A stretch of 64,000 bases of DNA from an uncultured Christensenella sp. (GCA_910577945.1 CAJTNI010000007.1:1-64000); one strand, 5' to 3'. Shown: positions 16,771-25,456, counted from the first letter of the stretch. Translations and numbers: made by a program. The notes: generated by a model from the letters alone, not told the origin.

Positions 16771-17276
16771 AGCGCACCCCGCTTAAAGATTACCGAGCTG
16801 TGCGGCGCGGAGACCTCGCCCGCAAAGAACGCGAGCGCGTCCATTTCGCTCCCGCCGTCCGCGACCGTTTCGCAGCTTATCGTTTTCGCACTATCGCCGT
16901 TATACAGTACAAACGTAAACATGGCGTAATCTGTATTATAGGCGGTATTGACGCCGAGCACGCGGATATCGGTCTTAGCTCCGTCCGCGCTTACCGAAAT
17001 TGCGAGCTTATCGGATAAAGCCGCGAGCGCGGTATCGCCGTCCGCCGTCTCGATATTTATCTCGTAAATTTCGACCGTGACGATACTCGCACCGAAAACA
17101 GCCGCGCAATCGTCCTGCGTTTTATACACCCCCGCGCTTGTGCTGCCGAACGGCTCCCACGCGCCGTCGTTCGGCATAAATATGCACAGGAAAACAATGC
17201 CTATTACAGACAGCGTCGCGACGACCGCAGATATCGCGATTAGTACGCATGCCGTAGTCCTGCCGAGCTTTACCAT
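16767..17276 (-). CDS. single-pass membrane protein, unknown function
   Basis: 169 aa, starting MVKLGRTTACVLIAISAVV with one membrane helix (about 8-33) and an extracytoplasmic domain. Start chosen at 17276 because GGAGG lies 8 bp upstream and a promoter lies just beyond; the frame is open upstream but across the promoter. Coupled to the next gene by a 4-bp overlap. Same size class and topology as its partner, perhaps paralogous pieces of one system. Confidence 0.7.
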   Translation of the reverse strand: MVKLGRTTACVLIAISAVVATLSVIGIVFLCIFMPNDGAWEPFGSTSAGVYKTQDDCAAVFGASIVTVEIYEINIETADGDTALAALSDKLAISVSADGAKTDIRVLGVNTAYNTDYAMFTFVLYNGDSAKTISCETVADGGSEMDALAFFAGEVSAPHSSVIFKRGAL

Positions 17277-17301
17277 TGCCGCCCCTCCGTATTTTTTTAC
17301 G

Positions 17302-17330
17302 ATTATATCACAAACGCTCGACTTATTCAA
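17302..17330 (-). promoter_or_regulatory. promoter of the 169-aa/143-aa membrane-protein pair
   Basis: Minus strand: TTGAAT (17325-17330), 17-bp spacer, TATAAT (17302-17307), giving a leader of about 18 nt including GGAGG. Confidence 0.7.
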
Positions 17331-17344
17331 TAGCTTTCGGAAAT

Positions 17345-18478
17345 TTATTGCGCAAGCAAACGCGCCGTGCCGTCCGAGCACTTTACCGTTTCCGCGCTCA
17401 CGCCCTGCGTCCAATTTTCGCCCTTTGTCACGTTCGCCCATTCGGCGAGCGTGCCGCCGAACTCGATTTCCGCCAGTCCGTCGCAGCCGCCGAACGCGCG
17501 CGCGCCGATTTCCGTCGCCGTGTCGGGAATAAATACCGCCGTCAAGCCTCCGTACCCGCAAAACGCGTACGCGGAAATCCTTTGCAAGCCGTCGTCCAAA
17601 ACCGCCTCCGTCAGCAGCCCGTCGTCGGTGTAAAATCGCTGCGCGCAATAGAGCGGGTTAGCAAACTCGTTTCCGAACTCTATTGCGCACCACTGCGTCG
17701 CGCTGCCCGTATACGCCGCGTCGACTAAGCGGTCGCTCGGCGCAAAGGCGTCGCTTTGGATTATGCGAACGGTATACGGAATTTCCACGCGTTCGAGCCC
17801 GCACTCGCGCCTGAACCTGCACGCGACGATACCGACAACCGCTTTACCCTCCGCCTCGTTCGGAATGCGCAGCGTATTCAGCGCGCGCTCGTGATATCCC
17901 GTGACGGCAAGCTCGTCGGGATTATCTTTCATCGCCGAATAATATATGCCGTCCACATGGTTGTAAATTCGCGCGGCGCGCGCCAACGCGCCGACGCGCC
18001 AATCGTCGTAAATGGGGAAAATAAACCAAAATAAAACGAGCGAAAACGCCGTCGCCAGCCCTATCGCGTTGACGTACGCGGCGAACTCGCGGTGATTGTC
18101 GAACAGCAGCGTCGTCGCGCAAACGACAGTCCCCGCACCCGTCATTATCCAAAACCATTTCGATACAAAGAACACGCACGCGTCGCCCGCAATGCACAGC
18201 GCAGGACCTACGACTGCGCCGACCGCGAAAACGTCGGGCAGAGACTTGTCGCTGCCTTCCGTCTCGAATATCCAAAACCCCGCGACAAAACCCAACGCCG
18301 TCAGCACGAGGATTGCCGCAATGAATATCCAAAACCGCGCCGTGCGATGCGTGCCGCAAATATGGCTGTTAAAGTACAAGAAAAATACGACAGACCCGCC
18401 TATCAGCGCCGCCGACAACAAAACCGCCAGCATGGACGGAATAATCTTCTTGCTTTTCTCCATCGCATTCACCGTCAT
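17345..18478 (-). CDS. multi-pass membrane protein with C-terminal leucine-rich (BspA-type) repeats
   Basis: 377 aa. Four or five membrane segments occupy the N-terminal half (about residues 12-35, 47-70, 80-100, 107-125, 135-158). The C-terminal half has BspA/LRR_5 repeats: LRIPNEAEGKAVVGIVACRF, ERVEIPYTVRIIQSDAFAPS, ISAYAFCGYGGLTAVFIP and GARAFGGCDGLAEIEF. A DNA- or enzyme-like domain is absent. The ATG overlaps the stop of the preceding glycine-rich lipoprotein (ATGA at 18475-18478), so they form an operon. Surface interaction role is inferred from the repeats. Confidence 0.75.
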   Translation of the reverse strand: MTVNAMEKSKKIIPSMLAVLLSAALIGGSVVFFLYFNSHICGTHRTARFWIFIAAILVLTALGFVAGFWIFETEGSDKSLPDVFAVGAVVGPALCIAGDACVFFVSKWFWIMTGAGTVVCATTLLFDNHREFAAYVNAIGLATAFSLVLFWFIFPIYDDWRVGALARAARIYNHVDGIYYSAMKDNPDELAVTGYHERALNTLRIPNEAEGKAVVGIVACRFRRECGLERVEIPYTVRIIQSDAFAPSDRLVDAAYTGSATQWCAIEFGNEFANPLYCAQRFYTDDGLLTEAVLDDGLQRISAYAFCGYGGLTAVFIPDTATEIGARAFGGCDGLAEIEFGGTLAEWANVTKGENWTQGVSAETVKCSDGTARLLAQ

Positions 18479-20064
18479 TTAGCCGTCGAGCCGCCGTCCG
18501 CGCCGCGCTTACCGTTATCGCCGCCCGAGGCAACGCCCTGATACCCGTTGCCGCCGCTACCGCCCGAACCGCCCGCGCCGCCTGTTCCGCCTTGCGCAGA
18601 GTAGTACGCGTTTTCGTCAATCGCCTGCGCGTAAATGCCCGCGCCGCCGTTGCCGCCCGCGCCGCCGTGCAAAACGACCTCGCCCGCGTTTAACCGTACG
18701 AACTCCTTTACGCTCACGCCGTTGCCGCCGTCGCCGCCACGCCCGCCGACGCCGCCCCTCAGCGGGGTCTCGTGCCCGACCGATTTGCCCGTCGCGTCCG
18801 CGCCGTCGCTACCGTGACCGCCGTCGCCGCCGTAGCATACCAGCTTGCCGCCCTTTTCGTCCATTTCCACCGTAAGCGAGTTGGCGACTATCGCGCTCGC
18901 GCCGTCGCCGCCGCTATTGCCCTCGCCGTCGGCGTTCGCGCCCGACCCGCCGCACACCGTCAACGTAGAATTGCCTACCACCGTGACGTCGCCGTACGCG
19001 TCGATTGCCGCCGCGCCGTCGACCGCCGTCGATATGCCGTTGCTTTCGCCCATACAGCAAATAACGAGTCTGCGCGCGTTGCCCGTGGGCGCGCACACCG
19101 TGCCGTTGGGCGAATCGCCTTGTATATGCGCGTTGTACAAAATAACGAGCGCGTCGGACTCTCCGCCCACGACAGCAATATCTACGCTCTCGTACAGCTT
19201 GTCCGCGTCGCCGTACAACAGCACCGCGCGGTCGTCGCTCACGTTGATTTTGCCCGACCCGAACGCGTCGAGGTCTATAAACGTACCCAAACACCCGACG
19301 AAAAGCTCTACGTTCGCCGTCAGCTCGCCCAAAAACGGCTTGCCGTCCGCCGTAGACCAGCCCGTGACGTCCAGCCCGTTGTGCTTGACGCCGCGCGCCG
19401 CTTCTACTATATGCGTGCCGTATTCCACCGTTTTCTCGTCCAGCAGCGTTTTACCGTCGCCCGACTGCGAGTAAAACTCCACCTTGACGGGCGCGTTCGA
19501 CACCGCCGCATACAGCTTGACGCCGTAGCCGTCGTCGAGCGTATAACTTTCGCCGTTCATTGTTTTAAACCCTTCGGCAACCTTGCCGTCGCCGTCCGCC
19601 ACCATCGCGCCGTCGCTCTCGGCAGTGTACCAGCCGTCGAACCGCCGCGCCGCGTCAAGCTCCAATATCGGCAAATCGCCTACCTCGCCGCCGTACTCGG
19701 CGCTCCGCACGCCCGCGGTTGAAAGCTCGCCCTCGTCGTACACAAACTCGAATTCGCACACGCGCGGCACGAAACGCACGTACAGCGCAACGTCCTTGCC
19801 GTCGGCAAACGGGCGCACGCTCTTGCCGTCCGCACCCACGTATTTTACGCCGCCGCGCTCCGCATCGTACAGCCCGTCGAATACGTACCCGTCCTTTTGC
19901 GGAATTTCGGCAATCGCGTATTCCTCGCCCATGCGCGCTTCTATAACATACTCTTCCCCGTACGTATAACGCAGCGAATACGCTTCGTCGCCCCCGCCGC
20001 AGCCGATTAGCGCGCCGCAAAGCGCGACAAGCGCCGCAAAAACCCATAACGTTCTTTTCTTCAT
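18475..20064 (-). CDS. glycine-rich lipoprotein with InlB_B-type repeats
   Basis: 529 aa. Lipoprotein signal with lipobox LIGC. Residues about 50-260 contain Listeria/Bacteroides InlB B-repeat-like units (GYVFDGLYDAERGGVKYV and RFDGWYTAESDGA), small beta-grasp domains of surface proteins. From about residue 330 a glycine-rich region develops, with clusters such as GGDGGHGSDGADATG, GGVGGRGGDGGNG and GGAGGSGGSGGNG, suggesting a repetitive solenoid or collagen-like surface. RBS GGAGG before the ATG. First gene of the pair with the LRR membrane protein; divergent from an HTH regulator. Confidence 0.75.
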   Translation of the reverse strand: MKKRTLWVFAALVALCGALIGCGGGDEAYSLRYTYGEEYVIEARMGEEYAIAEIPQKDGYVFDGLYDAERGGVKYVGADGKSVRPFADGKDVALYVRFVPRVCEFEFVYDEGELSTAGVRSAEYGGEVGDLPILELDAARRFDGWYTAESDGAMVADGDGKVAEGFKTMNGESYTLDDGYGVKLYAAVSNAPVKVEFYSQSGDGKTLLDEKTVEYGTHIVEAARGVKHNGLDVTGWSTADGKPFLGELTANVELFVGCLGTFIDLDAFGSGKINVSDDRAVLLYGDADKLYESVDIAVVGGESDALVILYNAHIQGDSPNGTVCAPTGNARRLVICCMGESNGISTAVDGAAAIDAYGDVTVVGNSTLTVCGGSGANADGEGNSGGDGASAIVANSLTVEMDEKGGKLVCYGGDGGHGSDGADATGKSVGHETPLRGGVGGRGGDGGNGVSVKEFVRLNAGEVVLHGGAGGNGGAGIYAQAIDENAYYSAQGGTGGAGGSGGSGGNGYQGVASGGDNGKRGADGGSTAK

Positions 20065-20184
20065 TTCGTCCTCCGACGTTGTAATTTATAATAGCCCGAG
20101 TCGCGAACGCGGTCTGCCCAGAGCCTCGCGCCGAGCTGAATACGCTAATAAAATACCACAAAAATTTGCGCACGTCAACAAAAT

Positions 20185-20214
20185 CACTACTATAACACAG
20201 ATATAGCAGTAGTG
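20185..20214. promoter_or_regulatory. candidate operator in the divergent intergenic region
   Basis: CACTACT (20185-20191) and AGTAGTG (20208-20214) are perfect 7-bp inverted arms with ATA/TAT extending inward. It sits 20 bp upstream of the HTH gene and between it and the divergent lipoprotein gene, a typical place for autoregulation. Confidence 0.5.
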
Positions 20215-20234
20215 AAAATTGATAAACTAGTCAT

Positions 20235-20483
20235 ATGAATTTAAATCAATACATTGCCGAAAAGCTGGAAAAATTGCGCAAGGAAAAGCGCATGGGCGTT
20301 TACACACTATGCAACAAAGCCGCAATTTCGTATGAAACGTACAGGAGCATCAGAAAAAACAGGAACAAGGATATTTACCTGCGCACGCTGCTTATACTGC
20401 TGCGCACGCTGGAAATCTCGCCCGCGGAATTTTTCGACGATTGCGCGTTTACAAACGGCGATATAGATTTCGACTTTAAATAA
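20235..20483 (+). CDS. XRE-type helix-turn-helix regulator
   Basis: 82 aa, nearly all one HTH_3-like domain: NQYIAEKLEKLRKEKRMGVY, then TLCNKAAISYETYRSIRKNR as the likely turn and recognition helix, and LRTLLILLRTLEISPAEFFD. The C-terminal tail is acidic. No ribosome binding site precedes the ATG; TAAACT ends six bases upstream, so a leaderless start is possible, though no clear -35 is visible. Probably controls itself and the divergent surface-protein operon. Confidence 0.75.
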   Translation: MNLNQYIAEKLEKLRKEKRMGVYTLCNKAAISYETYRSIRKNRNKDIYLRTLLILLRTLEISPAEFFDDCAFTNGDIDFDFK

Positions 20484-20500
20484 AGCCTTTCGCACTGCAA

Positions 20501-20533
20501 AAGCGGCGTATCGAGCCGAACGATACGCCGCTT
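20501..20533. terminator. bidirectional terminator
   Basis: AAGCGGCGTATCG (20501-20513) pairs perfectly with CGATACGCCGCTT (20521-20533). It lies between the convergent HTH and histidine kinase genes. Confidence 0.8.
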
Positions 20534-20553
20534 ATTATTTACCGCGAATTACG

Positions 20554-22098
20554 TTATTTACCGCGCGCCAGCTCGAACCAAAAAGTAGTGCCTTCGCCGA
20601 GCTCGGACCGTACGCCGTAGCTCGCGCCGTGCGCTATGAGAATGTTCTTGCAAATGGACAGCCCCAAGCCCGAGCCGACAACGGCGCGCGTGGCGCGTTC
20701 CGCGCGGTAGTATCTGTCCCACACCGCTTCCAGCTCGTCCGCGGCGATGCCGTTGCCGTGGTCGCTCACCTCGACGCGCACTCCGCCGTCTATGTTCGTC
20801 ACGCGCAAAATCACGGTCTTGTCGTCGCCGCAGTAGTTTATCGCGTTGCCGAGCAGGTTGTAAAGCACCTGCTCTATGCGCGCCTTGTCGCAGCGCGCCA
20901 GCGCGTTCTTTTCTATCTCCGTTCGGAAAACGACGCCGTCGCGCTCGACGAAAATATCGAACTGCGCGAGTACCGACTTGGCGATATGCGACACGTTGGT
21001 GTTTTCGAACTTGAACTCCGCCACGCCCGACGACAGCTTGGAATAGTTCATAACGTCGCCGACCAGCGCGGTCAGCCTGTCCGCCTCCGAAATAATCACA
21101 TCGGCGGTGCTTATGCGCTTTTTCTCGCCGAGCGGCATGTCGCGCAGCATTTCCGCATAGCCCTTAATCATTGTCAGCGGCGTGCGGATATCGTGCGACA
21201 CGTTGGCTATGATATCGCGCTGCATTTTTTCGGTTTTTTTCAGCTCGTCCTTAGCCGAGTTGAGCGCGTGCGCGAGGTTGTCGTACTCCTCGTACCCGCC
21301 GCCCGTGAACACTACGTTAAAGTCGCCGTCCGCCAGCCTTTTCGCCTTTTGCGAAAAATCGACGAGCCGCCGCGTTTGGAACTTGGACGCAAACACCGAA
21401 AACGCCACCGCAAGCGCGAGCACTACCAGCGTGCCGAAAATAAGCACGTAGATTATTTTCATCGTTTGCGCGTTGAATATTTCGTACGGCTTGACTATAA
21501 GCAGATACGCCGTCGATTTTACGTTCTGCCCGATGAGCACGTCGTGCGTGCTGCCGTACAGCATGAACGTGCCGATGGACGTGTCCGCTATCCTCGGCTC
21601 GTCGCGCTTCGTGAATATGTCGTCGAGCCGCAGCTCGGACATAATAATTTCAAACGCCTCGGTGCTTTCGTCCTTGACGTTGCCCATGGAGTCGACGGAA
21701 AACAGCACGCGCAAATCGCCGTCGCCGTCCACCTCGAACACCGCCGCCGACACGCCGTCCTCGCGCGCCGAATGCTTGATACGCTCCACGTAATAGCGCA
21801 TGCTCAAATCGTCCGCGCGAATCGGGAAAATCGCCGACGCTTCGCGCCCGACGTCTCTGAACTCGGACGTTTGCAATTGTCCGTAGATGCTGTATAGAAA
21901 AATAAAAAACGTAGTCCACAACAGCGTCAAAAGCACCACCGCATACGTTAGGTAGCTCAGCCCCATGCGGCTCTTGACGCTCTTTATAACGCGCTTTTTC
22001 TCGGGCGCGGCGGGCGCCGCGGCTTCCGCATGCTCGGGTGCGCAAAACTCTATCGCGCCGCTCTCGCCCGCGTTTTCGCTTTCGTCGATTTTGCTCAT
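20554..22098 (-). CDS. orphan membrane sensor histidine kinase
   Basis: 514 aa. Two membrane segments (about 48-72 and 213-238) bracket an extracytoplasmic sensor region of about 140 residues; a HAMP-like linker (RRLVDFSQKAKRLADGDFNV) follows. The dimerisation box NVSHDIRTPLT places the phospho-acceptor at His302; N, G1 and G2 boxes are NLLGNAINY, DHGNGIA and GSGLGLSICKN. No response regulator is adjacent. The start at 22098 is preferred because a perfect promoter ends six bases upstream; the frame remains open beyond it but lies upstream of the transcript start. An acidic, alanine-rich cytoplasmic N-terminus precedes the first helix. Confidence 0.92.
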   Translation of the reverse strand: MSKIDESENAGESGAIEFCAPEHAEAAAPAAPEKKRVIKSVKSRMGLSYLTYAVVLLTLLWTTFFIFLYSIYGQLQTSEFRDVGREASAIFPIRADDLSMRYYVERIKHSAREDGVSAAVFEVDGDGDLRVLFSVDSMGNVKDESTEAFEIIMSELRLDDIFTKRDEPRIADTSIGTFMLYGSTHDVLIGQNVKSTAYLLIVKPYEIFNAQTMKIIYVLIFGTLVVLALAVAFSVFASKFQTRRLVDFSQKAKRLADGDFNVVFTGGGYEEYDNLAHALNSAKDELKKTEKMQRDIIANVSHDIRTPLTMIKGYAEMLRDMPLGEKKRISTADVIISEADRLTALVGDVMNYSKLSSGVAEFKFENTNVSHIAKSVLAQFDIFVERDGVVFRTEIEKNALARCDKARIEQVLYNLLGNAINYCGDDKTVILRVTNIDGGVRVEVSDHGNGIAADELEAVWDRYYRAERATRAVVGSGLGLSICKNILIAHGASYGVRSELGEGTTFWFELARGK

Positions 22099-22104
22099 AC
22101 CGCA

Positions 22105-22133
22105 ATTATACCAAACCGCCGCGTAATTGTCAA
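22105..22133 (-). promoter_or_regulatory. sigma-A promoter giving a leaderless mRNA for the histidine kinase
   Basis: Minus strand: TTGACA (22128-22133), 17-bp spacer, TATAAT (22105-22110), then six bases to the ATG at 22098. Both boxes are perfect. There is no Shine-Dalgarno sequence. Confidence 0.8.
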
Positions 22134-22220
22134 TCCCCGCGCACGCACGGCGCGCCGACGCACACTCGCAACGCAGCGCCCGTTCGGCTGCTGCGGCATG
22201 CCGCCTAATTTTTCGCAAGC

Positions 22221-22275
22221 AAAAACCCGTCCGTACCGGGTGTGTCCGACTGTGGTCGCCACCCCGTAAGACGGG
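22221..22275 (-). terminator. terminator of the zinc-ribbon gene
   Basis: Minus strand: CCCGTC...GACGGG outer stem with an inner GGGGTG/CACCC stem, followed by TTTTTGC. Starts ten bases after the stop codon at 22285. Confidence 0.75.
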
Positions 22276-22284
22276 TTGAATTAA

Positions 22285-22458
22285 CTAGTTGCCGCGCTGG
22301 GGGCGAGCGGCGGCGCGCTTTGCCTTATGCGCCTTTCTGCATTCGGGGCAACGCGTAGGCTCGTGCTCGAAGCCCTTTTCGGCGTAAAACTCCTGCTCGC
22401 CTGCGGTGAACGTAAATTCCTTGCCGCAGTCTCTGCAAGTCAAAACCTTGTCTGTCAT
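22285..22458 (-). CDS. small zinc-ribbon protein
   Basis: 57 aa: MTDKVLTCRDCGKEFTFTAG with CxxC, then RCPECRKAHKAKR with the second CxxC, matching the probable zinc-ribbon domain family common in Clostridia. The C-terminus is basic (KAKRAAARPQRGN). Start chosen at 22458 because AAAGGAGACAAGG precedes it. Function unknown; a nucleic-acid-binding role fits the basic tail. The stretch 22459-22694 holds its leader region and nothing else I can identify. Confidence 0.8.
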   Translation of the reverse strand: MTDKVLTCRDCGKEFTFTAGEQEFYAEKGFEHEPTRCPECRKAHKAKRAAARPQRGN

Positions 22459-22694
22459 AGAGTGCCTTGTCTCCTTTAAAGATTCAAATTCAAATCGGGC
22501 AAGTATAGACGCCCCATGACTCGAAGTCGCCCTACGCGCTGTAATTAAACTTGTGGTTATATTATAACACAAGAAACCGCGCATGTCAAACACTTTGCGG
22601 CGGCGATTATTTTCGTAAAACCGCGCGCGCTATCATCGTAAATCGCGTTTATTCTGCGCGCCGCGCGCGCACTCGCTACCTCGCGCCGCTTTGG

Positions 22695-23639
22695 TCACGC
22701 CCCGCCGTCGATATTCTTTTTCATGAGCTCGGCAAGCTTCAAATACTTTTCGACCGTCGCCGAGCCGCTCGCCGCGGCGTAGTCGCGCAGGTCGGATACA
22801 AGCGTATTCAGCGCGGCGGCGTCCTTGCTCCTGACGACGCATTCGGTGCGCGACGCGGCGTTCCAATTCATAAGCCCCGTATTTTCGGGGTAGTACGAGA
22901 GCATAGCCGTCGAGTATTCGGCGACAAACTCGGCGTCGCCCTTTTTCATTTGCTCCTCGAACACGTCGAATATATGCGCGCGCCGCCAATCAATAAACGG
23001 CTTGTACCAATTATAAAGCTTGACCGACCCGCCGAGCTCGGTTTCGTCGCCTATGAGCTGCGACCCGCGCACGCGCGCCGCCGCCGCGTACACGTCGTTT
23101 GTGCACAACAGCTCGCAAAGCTGCGCGTCGAACTCCTCGTCGAGCGGCTCGTTGGTCGCGTCCAAATAGAAATAATACGTATACCACAGCGGTCGCAAAT
23201 CCTTAAAAAGATTGCACACGAGATATACTGCGGCGTACAGCGAAAGCTGAGGAATGGGCGCGCGGTCCTGCGGCGGAATAACGCCCGACGCGAGCATGCG
23301 CTCGTACAGCGGCGAGCCGAAATCGTACTTTATAAAATCCTCGCCGCGCCGCCGAAACCAACGTCCGCCCACCGCGAGCGCGTCCGACGACGCCGCCGCG
23401 CGCTCGAACGCCTGCGGATTGACCGCGTAATCGGGGTGGCGCTGCGGCTCTATGAGAAAGCAGCAGCCGTATTCGAACAGCGTGTTCGGCGGCGCGCCCA
23501 CGTACTCGGGATACACCGCGCACGCAAAGCAGTACAGATTGAACAAAAGCGAACGCTTTTGCTCGTAGCTCAAATCGCTGTCGCCCACCGCCTCGAACGT
23601 CGGCTCGAAAAGCTCTTTTATCGTGTCTTTAAGTTCCAT
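22695..23639 (-). CDS. conserved-looking hypothetical protein, 314 aa
   Basis: Soluble, no signal peptide or membrane segment. Rich in aromatic residues and cysteines (FNLYCFACAVYPEYVGAPP, then YTYYFYLDATNEPLDEEFD). Mostly alpha-helical in appearance, perhaps helical-repeat-like. I do not recognise a family. A perfect sigma-A promoter ends six bases before the ATG, so the gene is real and its mRNA is probably leaderless. Sits alone between the zinc-ribbon gene and a repeat block. Confidence 0.75.
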   Translation of the reverse strand: MELKDTIKELFEPTFEAVGDSDLSYEQKRSLLFNLYCFACAVYPEYVGAPPNTLFEYGCCFLIEPQRHPDYAVNPQAFERAAASSDALAVGGRWFRRRGEDFIKYDFGSPLYERMLASGVIPPQDRAPIPQLSLYAAVYLVCNLFKDLRPLWYTYYFYLDATNEPLDEEFDAQLCELLCTNDVYAAAARVRGSQLIGDETELGGSVKLYNWYKPFIDWRRAHIFDVFEEQMKKGDAEFVAEYSTAMLSYYPENTGLMNWNAASRTECVVRSKDAAALNTLVSDLRDYAAASGSATVEKYLKLAELMKKNIDGGA

Positions 23640-23645
23640 GGCTTT

Positions 23646-23674
23646 ATTATACCGACACGCGTGCGGTTTGTCAA
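23646..23674 (-). promoter_or_regulatory. sigma-A promoter giving a leaderless mRNA for the 314-aa gene
   Basis: Minus strand: TTGACA (23669-23674), 17-bp spacer, TATAAT (23646-23651), then six bases to ATG at 23639. Confidence 0.8.
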
Positions 23675-23689
23675 GACGATGGAACGCGC

Positions 23690-24449
23690 GCGCCCAATCT
23701 TACGGCTGTAATCGTCGGCGCGTGAAGTAAGAACGCGGCGCGTAGCGGAGAAATATTCCATTTACCCAAAAAAAGATTTCTCGACTGCGCTCGAAATGAC
23801 ACCGATATGTTATTATCTATTCGGGTGCGCGGCAAAACCACTACCAAAGCAAACACACGGCATTCGCCAAGCCTTCGGCTTGCGCTCGAAATAAGCCTGC
23901 GGCTTGCTACGTAGGAAAACATATGGGCTAAACCAATTATTCGGGTGCGCGGCAAAAGCCGCTCCGCTCGAAATGACGTCGATATTACTATCTATTCGGG
24001 TGTACGGCAAAACCACCGTCAAAAGCAAACACACGGCATTCGCCAAGCCTTCGGCTTGCACACGGCATACGCCAAGCCATTGGTCTGTTTCGACAGAAGC
24101 GGTGCGGTTTTATGACGTCATTTCGACTGCGCGCGTAGTATTATGTACGGCAACAACAGCGAATATGAATATTGCCTTCGGTCATTCGCGAGTGAGCAAC
24201 GAGGCGCGTAGCGGAAGAAAGATTTCTCGACTGCGCTCGAAATGACGTCGATATGTTATTATCTATTCGGGTGCGCGGCAAAAACCGCTCCGCTCGAAAT
24301 GACGTCGATATGTTACTATCTATTCGGGTGTACGGCAAAACCACTACCAAAGCAAACACACGGCATACGCCAAGCCTTTGGCTTGCACACGGCATTCGTC
24401 AAACATTTGGTTTGCACACGGCGTTCGCCAAGCCTTTGGCTTGCGCAAA
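23690..24449. repeat. block of dispersed repeats (REP-like)
   Basis: A gene-free block built from repeated units. The short hairpin AAGCCTTCGGCTTGC and variants recur near 23867, 23890, 24043, 24370 and 24430. TCTATTCGGGTGYRCGGCAAAA recurs near 23816, 23938, 23991, 24263 and 24320. TTTCTCGACTGCGCTCGAAATGAC occurs near 23774 and 24223. The same units occur in three other intergenic blocks in this window. Confidence 0.85.
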
Positions 24450-25016
24450 TCAAACAATTCTCATAATGCCCATAAAAATAAAAATCACGCCGCCTGCGAC
24501 CGCCGCGCCGCCGCCGGCGCTCACGCCGAACCTTTTGCCCATTACATACCCGCCGACGTACGCCGCATACGTGATTACGGCTATGACCGCCAGCCCGACG
24601 ACAATCGCGCCGACGCTCCACTCGGAAAGCACAAAGCCCGCCGTCAACGCGTCCGCCGACGTGGCGAGGCTTTGCGCCAGCAACGCGCCCGCGCCGCTCC
24701 TGCCCGTCTCCGCCGCAGGCGCGCCGTACAAGCCCTCGTACACCGACTTTATGCCGAGCGCGACGAAAACCGCCGCCGCCACCGCGCCGAGGTACGCGCC
24801 CGACGCGTCCAGCCTCGCGGTCGCCGCGCGCACGCACACAGTGCCTATCCCCGCCGCCGCGGCATGGAACACGGCAAAGATTACCGCCGCGCCCAGAACG
24901 CGCGCCCATACGAGCCGCAGCGCTTTAAGCCCGTTGGACAGCGCGGCAAGGAACGCGTCGGCGGCGATACCCACGCCGAGCAGTATGCTCGCTAAAAAAA
25001 CCGCGGTGTCCGTCAT
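24450..25016 (-). CDS. MntP-like manganese exporter
   Basis: 188-aa integral membrane protein with about six helices. The duplicated family motifs are visible: GVGIAADAFLAALSNGLK near the N-terminus and LATSADALTAGFVLSE near residue 115, matching the DAF/DAL motifs of MntP (DUF204). FIFMGIMRIV ends the protein. Would export Mn2+ from the cytoplasm. No yybP-ykoY riboswitch is evident upstream. The 3' end runs into the dispersed-repeat block. Confidence 0.8.
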   Translation of the reverse strand: MTDTAVFLASILLGVGIAADAFLAALSNGLKALRLVWARVLGAAVIFAVFHAAAAGIGTVCVRAATARLDASGAYLGAVAAAVFVALGIKSVYEGLYGAPAAETGRSGAGALLAQSLATSADALTAGFVLSEWSVGAIVVGLAVIAVITYAAYVGGYVMGKRFGVSAGGGAAVAGGVIFIFMGIMRIV

Positions 25017-25146
25017 ATCTCTTGCAGTGTATGAGCGGCGCGCCGCGGCGGTTACAGTTTTGCGCGCGCGAAATTACAAGCGCCGCAAGCAAATTTTTTT
25101 CGTTAAACGCACAAATTCGGCGAAAAACATGCTACAATAAAGTGAC

Positions 25147-25161
25147 ACACGAATTTCGTGT
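25147..25161. promoter_or_regulatory. palindromic operator candidate upstream of the broken HTH gene
   Basis: ACACGAA-T-TTCGTGT, perfect 7-bp arms around one base, 23 bp before the ATG and just after TACAAT, a plausible -10. Probably the autoregulatory site of the former repressor. Confidence 0.5.
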
Positions 25162-25184
25162 AATACCGTTTTCGAGGCGTTAGC

Positions 25185-25456
25185 ATGAAAACTATTCACG
25201 GCTGAACAAGCTTGGCGAAAAATTAAACTACTATCTATCGTTAAAGGGCTGGTCGCAGCAGCAGCTCGCCGACAAGCTCGGCACGACGCAGCAGTCAATC
25301 AGCAGGTGGATAAACGGGTAGACCGAGCCCGAGCCGGACGACTTGCTTTTGGCTTGCTATTTTTTGGAGGAAGACCCCAACGAGCTGTTGGGCTACAACG
25401 ATATCCCGCGCGACGAATTCAAAAAATTCGACGGCATGTTCAAGCCCAAAAAATAA
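25185..25456 (+). pseudogene. XRE-family repressor, doubly inactivated
   Basis: Frame text reads YSRLNKLGEKLNYYLSLKGW then SQQQLADKLGTTQQSISRWI-NG, a textbook HTH_3, then TAG at 25319-25321, then TEPEPDDLLLACYFLEEDP and more to TAA at 25454. The amber codon replaces the lysine (AAG) normally found in NGKTEP. Also, the only sensible ATG (25185) is one base out of frame; adding an A to the AAAA run would read MKNYSRLNKL. Two independent lesions indicate decay. The TAA and following GACGAGC form the left arm of a terminator apparently split by the mobile element. Confidence 0.75.

Noticed and set aside
23690-24449. CRISPR array
   Set aside because: Repeats are of several kinds, irregularly spaced, with similar rather than unique spacers, and no cas genes are present.
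25319-25321. Recoding of TAG as a sense codon in the HTH gene
   Set aside because: A second, independent frame lesion near the start makes simple decay more likely, and no other gene in the window needs TAG readthrough.
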